A program made the position numbers and the translations under genes. Of a DNA stretch of 60,000 nt, positions 33,401 to 41,999 are shown one piece after another (position 1 is the first letter of the stretch; every line of letters begins with the position of its first letter). The notes below the pieces were generated by a model, which made no database searches, had not been told where the DNA came from, and saw only the letters and a list, made by a program, of their open reading frames with translations. The stretch lies in contig CM060731.1 in the NCBI GenBank assembly GCA_030704615.1, positions 49,168,001 to 49,228,000 of the forward strand. The letters are read 5' to 3'. This DNA is from Takakia lepidozioides (taxonomy: Eukaryota; Streptophyta; Takakiopsida; Takakiales; Takakiaceae).

Positions 33401-35580
33401 ATTTCCATCCTGTGATTTTGCTTCATTTAAGTAATAATTTGGCTTCATTCTTGAATGTCGTTGACGACATTCACTTCTATGTCTGTGTCATTTCTAAACG
33501 ATTATTTGCATTCACCTGGATTAGGATGTATTTACAGTGTCATGGAATGGAATGTTCTGAATGGCGTTGACGACATTCATATCTGGAGCAGTAGTGTGGT
33601 CCTGAAAGGTCCTTGGAGCAGTTGTCAGAGCCATTTCAATCCATGTTTTATTCTTTCTGTTCTACTTGCATCTTACTCACTGAGCGCTTTTGTGGGTTGG
33701 GATTTATCTCCTTTTTTCAGGTACACGAAATATGTGCTTATGGAAGGAAATCACCTGAGCGGAATTCCCGACTATCTTGACATGTGGTCGGACCCTGCAA
33801 ACGATCCAACCATGTATACTGCAGGGATATTGAAGGACTGGAGTCCTTCTCACTTCAGAGACTGTGGGTGGTACCTTGACTGCCCACCTGAGCACACGAC
33901 CTTTCAAGAACAGCATATGAAATACTTGAACAATAACGCTGAGATGCTGGCGCCTTTGACTGACGAAGAGTATCAACGAAACATAGCAACCTTGGCTGCC
34001 AAGGAGCCTGATGCTCAGGGAACGCCGCAGAAGGGAAAGAAGGCGGGCCGCAAACCAAAAGACAAGGCTGTTGATGTCATAGCCATCTCACCAGCAAAGC
34101 CAAAGGACAAAGACAAGTCCAAAGAGAAGGAAAAGGACAAGGGGAAGGAGAATGAAAAGGAGATGGAGAGTGGGCAGGACTTAGTGCTGGAAGATATACC
34201 CGCACTCTTCAGTGCGTGTTCGATGCCAAGCCACACCCTTCCCGTTCTGATTCAGCAGGAGAGATGAAAATTGTTAATGAGGGTTGGCTTTCGATGATGC
34301 AGAGTCGAAAGAGAGGATACACTGGGGTGCCATCCCCTACCTGGACAATATAATCTCATTCCTCAATCTGGTGAGAATTCCAGTTTCTTTCCTTTTTCTC
34401 TGAAAGTTTCGTTTGGCAGTATTTCAGTCTCGTTCTTTGAAAACATTCTTGCCATCGTTCTTATAAAAAACATGTCTGTTGCAGGTGAGCACAGGTCCCA
34501 CCTTCGTGTGCGGTGTGCAGAAAACTTATGCGGCCGACATTGTCATTCTCGACATCCCGGATGGCCAGGCTGTGCCAGAAGTTCTTCCAAAGGGCAAGAC
34601 GCCATGGAACAAATTCGAGGACAACTACTGGAGTTGGGTGTTCGGGTTCTGTACAATTTCCTCTCTGATGCAGGGACACTTCTGCTTTTTCAGTCATGTG
34701 ACAATGATAGTCGTCGGGCATTGGCATCATACCTCAAGTCTTCAGGGTTTGAAGTTTTGCGCACATGGAATTGTGTGAACAGCCTCTACCTTGTGAAAGG
34801 GGGTTTCCCTGGTCAGCTGGTATGCCGTCTCCCTTCTGCTTGTGCTTTGATCATGAGTTTCAATTTTCTCTGCAGCTCCACTCTAGTAGAATGTTTATGA
34901 TCGACACCGATCATCAACGATTCATGTTTTTTTTGTGTCAGAGTTCTGAATAGCCGATGTACACACTTCCACTTAGATTGTGTTTACCACACTAACCTGC
35001 TATCTTTGCAGACGAGGATGTTCGAGGCGATCTGCCTGCGGAGGATTCGCACATCAAAGACACCATCCTCCATCCGCAGCTTTGAGATTTCTGACCAGGG
35101 TTGTTTCGTCAACCCCCCCTATGAGCCCCATGTCGATGACATTTTGTACAACTTCATGCAGTCCAGTCAGACTCTGAAGAGACCAGATGGCACTCCCTGG
35201 AGAGGTGTAAAGGAAAAGTCACCAGCATTCATGCAAATACTGCTGGAGTCATGCAGCCACCGCTCTGCACGGGTGGTCGATCTTTCTGTGTCCACAGGTT
35301 CGTTTTTTCCCTTCCGAATTGGTTTCCTTTCAACAGTTTCATCTGCTTAAATCCCCCCCTCCAAACTGTTCATGTTCTCCTGTCTGGTGCAGGAGCAACT
35401 TACCACGCATGCAAGGCAGGCGGAAGAAGCCTTTTTGGCATGGAGGGTGATTCTGACCTCTACAACACCGTGCTCCCCCTTTTGTCTGGCTCCACTTCAG
35501 GCACACAGACTGATCGGATTCAAATTCGAAATGATGACGATCCCGAAGAAGAAGCAGGTCGACAACGATTTTTCATGTGA
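30445..35580 (+). CDS. ParB-like domain plus N4/N6 amino-DNA-methyltransferase, multi-exon, transposon-borne (copy with frameshifts)
   Basis: Exons: 30,445-30,740; 31,159-31,809; 31,904-32,096; 32,183 to about 32,550; 32,707 to about 32,960; 33,721 to about 34,230; about 34,290-34,372; about 34,485-34,818; 35,012-35,297; 35,393-35,580. After a charged leader, a ParB/sulfiredoxin-like domain covers LDIPLCRMMISMPVVRPP, FVHGYRLGAQVFYV and FYVWDGNHRFAAWM, ending LLTAMHDVNK. A helical middle and a Lys/Glu-rich linker (PKDKDKSKEKEKDKGK) follow. The C-terminal part has the order of permuted beta-class amino-methyltransferases: DIVILDIPDG (motif IV position), LSDAGTLLLF, KSPAFMQILLESCS (motif X) and VVDLSVSTGATYHACKAGG with FGMEGDSDLY (AdoMet motifs I-II). 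Such ParB-methylase fusions are typical of phages and bacteria. The DPPY tetrad is replaced by DIPD. Frame changes near 32,385, 34,200-34,290 and 34,640 suggest this copy is decaying. A further short exon at about 35,660 is possible. Confidence 0.65.
30821..31135 (+). repeat. four diverged copies of a CGTTRACG-centred near-palindrome in intron 1
   Basis: Copies at 30,821-30,840, 30,915-30,934, 30,990-31,010 and 31,115-31,135 share the core GTCGTTRMCGCC followed by ATTC-like ends. They are diverged relatives of the better-preserved motif in the 33-kb intron. Confidence 0.7.
32985..33578 (+). repeat. six copies of a 20-bp near-palindrome in a methyltransferase-gene intron
   Basis: The motif GAATGTCGTTGACGACATTC or a one-base variant (GGCG for GTCG on either side) lies at 32,985, 33,185, 33,292, 33,453 and 33,559. 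A looser copy (GAATGTC, spacer AATGCA, GACATTC) is at 33,095. The arms are 9 bp around a TG centre. The flanks also repeat: GAGGTCCT follows copies at 32,985 and 33,292, and the sequence after 33,185 resembles that after 33,453. This indicates a higher-order unit of about 267 bp. Confidence 0.9.
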
Positions 35581-36440
35581 GTAAGTGCTAAACCCTCTTT
35601 GGGAGTCATACTCAATTTCTCGATAACATCAAAGTTACAGTAATAACTTTTTCAGGCTGTCTTTCAGGAAAGGCCGGTGGATCTTCAGGAGATACAGTCA
35701 TTCTGGCGAGTCTGTTTTCGACAGCCCCCTTTCCAATTTTCTGCTCCCTGTTTATGCCGAAGCAATGGCACTTCACGCGGCCGAGTCCCTATCCCTGACT
35801 TTTTAGTGGCCAGCCGTAGGTGTATCCAGCGTGGATCCGGTGTTCTAAAATACTTAGACTTAGATGCAGAGGAAGAGGGGATACATTGTACTGACTCTGA
35901 GTCAGACTGAACTGTATTCTTTTAATATTCATTTTCATATTATCTGGAAAACGTTGAATCCCCTTCCTCCACCGTAGTTGTTCCTTTAGAACAAATAATA
36001 ATCACAGAATCAACTTTCGTTTAAATTGCTATATGTATGAATCCATCTCACAAACCTTCCTGACTCTTCTCATATCCATTGTGCATTCATCTACACTGTA
36101 TTCATGCGTGCTCCATTCATGAAAGCTTCCTTTGTACAACATCCATTGTACATTCATCCTCTGTATTAATCCACCCCACAAACCTTCCACACTCATTTCA
36201 TATACTTTGTGCATTCGTCAAAAGATTTGGTCATGCATCTTCCTGTCATGAATTTTTGTCATTGCTCAACATCCATTATACATTCATCCATTTTACTCTT
36301 ATCCATCGTCATTCATCCATCTACATACATTTTTCACATTCATCCATCTGTTTATCATCCAACTGTACATTCATCCATCCTTTATTCAATGACTTTTATT
36401 ATGTCGTCCAGCTTGTTTCCGCGGTAAAGGGTGCCAATCC
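35581..36440. repeat. 3' flank of the methyltransferase gene with CATTCATCC-type repeats
   Basis: After the last assigned exon there is one more open segment at 35,660-35,910 whose frame could not be settled. From about 36,060 to 36,400 the plus strand repeats irregular words such as TACATTCATCCAT and CATCCATTGTACATTC. It is a degenerate minisatellite without coding function. Confidence 0.55.
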
Positions 36441-36454
36441 GGGAATACACTCCA

Positions 36455-36600
36455 CTTCTTTCTGGGCGCGTGGTGACTCGGCCTTCACGTGTGATGACGT
36501 GGACTGAGCCCCGTGACGTGGCATTTGCGCAAGGTGACGTGGCGTGAGCGCAGTTGCGCTCACGCGCCCACGTGACCAGGCTCACGCCGAGGCATCCCTG
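36455..36600. repeat. right terminal region of the MULE-like element
   Basis: Repeated GTGACGTGGC and GCGTGAGCG with inverted counterparts (GCGCTCACGC, CACGTGACC), directly abutting the right 14-bp direct repeat at 36,601. Confidence 0.7.
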
Positions 36601-37104
36601 ATCCAGGTCCAACGGGTTGGGATGTCCTGGTTGTAGTCTCAACCTCAGCTGTTGGGTCTACTTCTTCATACTCTTCCTCTTCCAATTTTTTCTCTCTATT
36701 TTCATCCTCCAAGTTTTGCCCTTGGGTTTCTTCTTCACTCATGTAACTCAACTGTAATGGTGTTGGAGAGTCTGAACTCTCCATTGGCTCTGCCACATCC
36801 TCTCCTCCTTCTTCACCTTCCGTTTCAGAAACTGGAGTTCCTGCTTTTGGCGTTCCATGCCAACTCTTATCAAAGATTTCTATCAAATCTTTTATCCAGG
36901 GATGTACCTCAGATCTTTCACCTCGTGATTGATCTTCTTCCCGTACCAATTCCCTTAATTTTTCTTGCAAAGAAAAAGAAAGAGTGGCATCCAACTCTAG
37001 TTCTTCCGGTATGGGTGATGTACTCTCTGATCTCAATGGTGTGAGAGGTCCAGATGATTCCCCTATGTCTATTCCTCTCTCCCAAAGATATGGATAATTA
37101 GCTT
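36601..37104 (-). pseudogene. LTR-retrotransposon gag, N-terminal half
   Basis: A minus-strand frame open from a stop near 37,105 to the insertion point. It begins with LKANYPYLWERGIDI, continues with an acidic region (SEVHPWIKDLIEIFDKSWHG) and a long Glu-rich stretch, and reaches QPVGPG at the 14-bp repeat. The downstream half at 25,437 resumes in the same codon phase (VGPGLSG). This supports a single ancestral ORF split by insertion. The first stretch has no ATG in frame that I can single out. Confidence 0.6.
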
Positions 37105-37449
37105 TCAGATAACTTTATCTTTTTGCTGAATATCTCTGGAGTCTAGCTTCTCTTTCATCACTCATTTCCCATGTCTTTCATTTCTTTAATGTGGCAGTAA
37201 CCAAAACTCTCTTCTATAGTATCTCTCGTATATGCCTGGGTTTCTTTCAAGCTTCAATGCACCCTTGGCTATATTAGAAGTCTCCGTTACCATATAACCA
37301 TATGGCAAACAAGTCTAGAAAGCTGTTCTTGGTGTGAGTTTGATCCACAAAATATCCTTTGGAATCCAATTCTTTACCAGTACAAGCTCTTCATGCATAT
37401 GAGTATAAACATTCACCTTCCTTTCCTCCCAGCCTTCAAACTCTACTCA

Positions 37450-39809
37450 CTTAATGGATAGCAATGCTATCACATAAACCAGTGTTGGTAACCAACGTGC
37501 TCTTCCCCTACAGGCCACCTGATAAATCTTTATCACTCCCTTCTCCAGACCCCACTCAGGGTCAGCATCATGCACTCTTTTTAGAATATTCCTCCTTTGT
37601 CCATTGCCAAGGTGCACGCCTATACTTCCACCATACAACACCCTTTGGGTCCACACCATTTTCTTCGGTCCATAGATGGGGCATGCAACCCTGCTCCTCA
37701 AGTTCCTTTCTAACACCGAGAGAATCTCATTTCGCAGCCACTCCCTTCTTTGTCGGCGTGCCATGAAGAACACAAAAAAGGGACGAGCAAACATTCTTCT
37801 CAATATGCATGGGATCTAGAAGATGACGAATCTTCAGGTCAAACACATATCCCCACCCACAAATTCTTACACGTCTATTTTGTCGTGAAAGTGACAATGG
37901 AAATCATACAAAACATGCAATATCACATGCATGCATAGCAATATTGATGGTGTTTTTGTGGAATATGTACCGCCCAATATGACAACTCGTAGAAGATTGA
38001 AAGTCGCTTCATGCCGGACACCTCCACTTCACCGGACCCCTCCGGATGGGCCTCCTTCCATCGGTCTTCCCAAAAGTGCCCGGATGGTGTCACAGGTGGG
38101 GGACGTAACTCCACTTTGCCATCAAACAAGTGTTTGTCTCTTCTCCAATGATGGCTCATAGGGAAGAAACTTGCGGTAGTTGGGATACACCATCTTGCGA
38201 AGATTGCTGGAGCTTTGTGCATCAAGTTCATCGCCACAATGCAGGCATGCGTGGTACCCTTTAGTGCTCAACCCGAGCAAACAGTAAGTCCTGTAGACAT
38301 TCCGCCACATTAGGAAAGACAAAAAGTTTTCATGTGCATCTACCCCACTACGGTGCAGAAGACTGTCGCCACTACTTCAATCAATCCCAATCCTCATCAA
38401 TATCCCTTGATAGGTAAATGTACGCGGGTTTCTCATGGGGAACATAATATACCTGGATAATCATGCATTGTCCAAAGCAAGATGTCTCTCATCTGAAAAG
38501 ATTGTCCCGCCATAGGGTCAAGTGAAGCATCCAATGTCGGGACCCCCCTCCATAACTCCTTCAGTTCATCAACTAGAGGTCGCAAGTACGTGTCCATGTC
38601 TTTCACTTGTTTTTTTCCCTATGAGACATTCACACCATTAATTGTTTCAATGCTCTACCATGCTAATTATACTTCATAATGAATGACACATCTTACTACA
38701 TGATTACGTCACTTATCAATCTTCCATCGGAATTGCGCCAAAGAGAATAAGATTAATGTAAAATCCAAAGTAATAATAAGCATGAAATGGAAACACTCAC
38801 CCGGTACAATGGCAGCCAACATGATATGGCCTTTTTTTATTGAAAGATACGGAGGGATGTTGTAATTCATCATGGTCACCGGCCAAGTGGAATGACTACA
38901 TGATTGGACAGAGAATGGATTGACCCCATCCGAGGAGAAGCCGAGGCGGACATGTCGTGGGTCCTCCAAGAGAAAAGGCCACATCTCTTCAGTATGCCTC
39001 CATGCTTGTGAATCTTGTGGCCCGCACACCTTTCCCGGGGGGCTCCGATGCGAGGCGTGTCATCTCACCAGTTCTGCCAATGAAGGGCTTCGGTAGTGTG
39101 CCTGCAGTCGCGGGATGATTGGAAAGTAGTGCATTTTCTGGCACCATCCCCATGTCGGCCCCATATCATGATCAGTGTCATTCATATCTCTAAGTAAAAC
39201 CTTACGTCTTGTAGCGGTTGCAAAAAGATAGAATGCAATATACAAGTGTATTGTGGCGTGGGTATACCTTGCGCGGGGCTTTCTTCCCTTGAACATCATC
39301 CCGATATCGGTCTTTGTTGCACTTTGGACACTTGGTGAGTTTCGCATCCTCTCCGTAGTACAGGGGGTTTTATCACATGGACATGCATGAAAAATCTTAT
39401 AGCCCATCCCCACAGCATCCAAGGCTGCTCTTGCCTCTTTTCTTGATCGTGGCATTCTCGGCTTCAAATGTGGGGCAAGGATGTAGTCCGCAATAGTCCG
39501 CATTATGGCGGACATACCCACATTGCTTATGCCAAACTAGATTTGCAAATTCAGCAACAACAAGATGGTTGAAAGTCTACTCACTTTGGCCCCTTCGTAT
39601 AAGGGAGTTTTGGCTTCTTTTTCCATGTCATTCAAAGAGTCTGTGTCCTCATCTACCATCTGATGCATTAAGAGGTCCTCCATTGCTGTCACATCCTCAT
39701 GCATAATTCCATTGTCATTGTTGTCCTCATCATCGGAGACCGCCATTTCAGACGGGGTCGGGTCCCTTTGATATGCACCCCCCTCCGAAGGAACAAAATC
39801 CCGGTTCAT
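37450..39809 (-). pseudogene. CACTA (En/Spm) TNP2 transposase, N-terminal and central parts
   Basis: Minus strand, read from 39,809 downwards with classic plant TNP2 landmarks in the usual order. These are an acidic leader; EAKTPLYEGAKVSRLSTILL (about 39,600); the Cys-rich YKIFHACPCDKTPC region; MHYFPIIPRLQAHYRS (about 39,120); RHVRLGFSSDGVNPF with MMNYNIPPYLSIKKGHIML (38,980-38,820); LLGLSTKGYHACLHCG and NYRKFLPYEPSLEKR (38,270-38,130); and LLDPMHIEKNVCSSLF followed by LHGTPTK (37,840-37,740). The parts lie in separate frames and may be exons, but stops between them suggest decay. The transposase breaks off near 37.4-37.5 kb where retrotransposon sequence starts; its C-terminal part reappears at 24.7 kb. 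Confidence 0.8.
38345..38700 (-). other. interior of the CACTA transposase region without a long frame
   Basis: This lies between the RHVRLGF and GLSTKG blocks. A short LLRDMNDTDHDMG-like region belongs further upstream, and here only short peptides with the usual TNP2 character are seen. Probably an intron or decayed coding sequence. Confidence 0.3.
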
Positions 39810-40172
39810 GACAAGATCATGAACTTCATGAATTAACGTCGTGGGGTTATGGCCGGCATCCTAAGATGCCAAAAACAACCATGTCATTATCAGTTTCCAT
39901 ACATGGCGTTGTTCATTATCATACAAGATAAAACCCAAAGTACACATTATACACGAGGGGAATACATACATTGCTTCACCACATGAAGGAGACACTATAT
40001 AATTCAAAATACCCAAATTCACATATAACGTCCACCCAAACTCCCTTGAATATAGCATGAAAAACTGCATCCAAATACACATCAATGCCTATGTATATAT
40101 ATACAAGGTGGAGGAAACCACCTCAATGTACAAAATGTCTTCCTACGTCCATCTACACATGATGAAAGTCGG
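39810..40172 (-). other. spacer between SET ORF and TNP2
   Basis: AT-rich sequence between the two same-strand ORFs of the CACTA element. No domain is recognised; it is possibly an intron or intergenic region. Confidence 0.3.
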
Positions 40173-41183
40173 CTAACGCCTAAAGTCATACTCTGCAAAC
40201 AACTCCTCTCCAGCCCTAATAGTCATCCTTGCACATGTCATCACAAAAGTGGTGATATTAGGGTCCAATCTACCATCCCCGTCATGGCGCTCATCCCAAA
40301 ACACGTTGGCGGTGTGGCCCGGCAGTAAGGTAACTGAACTGTTGATGAGCCCAACCACATTGCCGTACACATCGGGGTTTCCGTCACAATAAATATGGGC
40401 TTTGCGGCCCAAATTTCTCGCCTTTACATCATTGTCGTTCACAACAAGGATGTAAGGATGGATCAAGGACCCAAGGTCGTGTGTCTGCAATAATTGCCAC
40501 CCCCGGTGGGTGTACCTCGGCCCAAAATAGGGGAACAAATCCACAGAATCCTCTCCTTCCCCCAAAACTACATCCTCCATAAAAAAAAGTCCACAACCCA
40601 TACTAGGGTCCATTGCCTCCATCACGCAATACATGCGACCCCAAAAAAGAAAGGGCTCACCCTCGGGAATCGGAACTGGACAAGGCACAAGACATTGGTA
40701 GAAATGGGGTTGGACTCCCATCGTGAATAGCTCCCTAGCACCACAATGACGTATAGTGCCGTCATCAGGCCGGTGAAGGCGCGGACCAACCGTGCGAAAC
40801 AACTTCGGTCCACCTCTCCTAGGGGGCGGCTCCCGTCCATCACTTCGGGGGCCCTTCTCCCGGAGTGGGAACCTAGTGATCCATCGGTCCCAGTCATACA
40901 CAGTCCCCAAAGGTGGTGGGATCCATCTGGGTTTTGCCGGAGGACCGGGGTACGGACTCGGTGGCGGCTGTGGTCTCGGCAATGGAGGGGAAGGGAAACG
41001 TAGGTTGGTATGAGGGATCTCGCGTGGAGGTAGTACTGGCCGAAATGGCTGGGATGGCGATGGTGATGAGGAAAGAACATGTACAATAAGAGGAACGGAC
41101 AATGCGGATGATGGTGATGATGGGGGTGCCGAGAGGTTAGCTATTTCATGAGCATGAGCGGCATGAGCGGAGTAGTAAGACAA
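40173..41183 (-). CDS. SET-domain protein encoded within a CACTA element
   Basis: A single open frame of about 336 codons on the same strand as, and directly upstream of, the TNP2 coding region. The N-terminal third is Pro/Ser-rich and probably disordered. The C-terminal part is a SET domain, the fold of lysine methyltransferases: CDGNPDVYGNVVGLINSS, then TANVFWDERH, and finally ITTFVMTCARMTIRAGEELF with AEYDF at the C-terminus. The usual RFxNHxCxPN is replaced by GLINSS with TANVFW, while the GEEL-x-x-Y tail with its catalytic-type Tyr is kept. No pre-SET or post-SET cysteines are evident. The frame begins right after a stop, without an in-frame ATG near the start, so a leader exon is needed. 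It is intact, unlike the neighbouring transposase. Histone lysine methylation is the likely activity; the substrate is unknown. Confidence 0.7.
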   Translation of the reverse strand: MSYYSAHAAHAHEIANLSAPPSSPSSALSVPLIVHVLSSSPSPSQPFRPVLPPREIPHTNLRFPSPPLPRPQPPPSPYPGPPAKPRWIPPPLGTVYDWDRWITRFPLREKGPRSDGREPPPRRGGPKLFRTVGPRLHRPDDGTIRHCGARELFTMGVQPHFYQCLVPCPVPIPEGEPFLFWGRMYCVMEAMDPSMGCGLFFMEDVVLGEGEDSVDLFPYFGPRYTHRGWQLLQTHDLGSLIHPYILVVNDNDVKARNLGRKAHIYCDGNPDVYGNVVGLINSSVTLLPGHTANVFWDERHDGDGRLDPNITTFVMTCARMTIRAGEELFAEYDFRR

Positions 41184-41339
41184 TCAGTTTTCATGAGTAG
41201 AAGTACAAATTTCGAAAATAAAAAACAATAAAAAACAATAATTTAATGCAATGTGTCAGGAAAAACAAATATATTATTCGGCCCCTTGAAAGGAAAATTG
41301 TAGTTTTGACAGTTGTGCTCATGATATTTCGTCTTCCGC

Positions 41340-41850
41340 TCATGCCAATTCCCAGCGACATGTGCAAATATGGCGCCGAATTTCGCGGTAATAGGGTCCG
41401 TAACCTGAAAAAACGCCGACGTATTTCGCGGTAATAGGTCTCTCTGGCGAAAAATGGTGCCGAATTCCGCGGCTATAGGTCCCCTCATGACAGGTAATTC
41501 GGCGCCATTTTTCCAGGCATGTTCGGACTTAGCCTTTAGCCAGTTTTCGGCGCAAAATAGGGAAATTCGGCGCCGTTTTTTCCAGACACTATACCCAGTG
41601 CATGTTGGGATTTTAGCCAGTTTTCGGCCCAAAAAAGAGAAATTCGGCGCCATTTTCACACGGTACCAATGCATGTTGGGACTTAGCCAGTTTTCGGCCC
41701 AAAAAAGAAAATTTTGGCGCCATTTTTCCCAGACACAGGTACCAGTGCATGTTGGGAATGTTGGAGTTTCCCAAACACAGGTACCAGTGCATGTTTTAGC
41801 AGTTTTCGGGCCCAAAAAGAGAAATTCGGCGCCATTTTCCAGAAATGGCC
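41340..41850 (+). repeat. tandem repeats carrying GAAATTCGGCGCC half-palindromes
   Basis: Units of about 70-110 bp start at CAGTTTTCGG (41,541, 41,618, 41,688 and 41,800). Each carries AAATTCGGCGCCATTTT and TACCAGTGCATGTT-like words. The GAAATTCGGCGCC word is one half of the large palindrome of the 43-45-kb array, so the two regions share an origin. Confidence 0.75.
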
Positions 41851-41999
41851 CACAACTGCTTTTGTTGGATCTCAGTTTGAATGGAATATTGCCTCATTCC
41901 AGGAGTTTGGGGTGCATTTCATTACACTGCAAAAAAAAGTCTCTGATACAAACAAAATGCAATTGAAAAATATCCATATGGAGGATTCAGCTTGCCCCA

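Larger units (their letters stand above)
25424..36614. mobile_element. 11.16-kb MULE-like DNA transposon carrying a transposase and a ParB/DNA-methyltransferase gene
   Basis: The element occupies 25,438-36,600. It is bounded by an identical 14-bp direct repeat, ATCCAGGTCCAACG, at 25,424-25,437 and 36,601-36,614; removing one copy plus the element restores the gag frame. Both ends are rich in GACGTGG, GCGTGAGCG and CGCTCACGC words in both orientations: about 25,440-25,630 on the left and 36,455-36,600 on the right. Inside, a decayed MULE transposase is read leftwards (29,593-26,002) and the ParB/methyltransferase gene rightwards (30,445-35,580), diverging from about 30 kb. MULEs usually make target duplications of about 8-11 bp, so 14 bp is long and some matching bases may be coincidental. 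Confidence 0.75.

Noticed and set aside
30445-35580. Bacterial contamination as the source of the ParB-methyltransferase gene.
   Set aside because: The coding sequence is interrupted by several GT-AG introns and embedded in a plant-type transposon.
40173-41183. A host SET-domain gene unrelated to the transposon.
   Set aside because: It lies directly upstream of TNP2 on the same strand with only a short spacer, so element cargo is the simpler reading, but this remains an inference.
22234-41300. Matching CACTA terminus (CGTAGTAGTG) near 41-46 kb, which would delimit the outer element.
   Set aside because: I scanned for it and did not find it. The right end may be deleted or replaced by the palindromic region.
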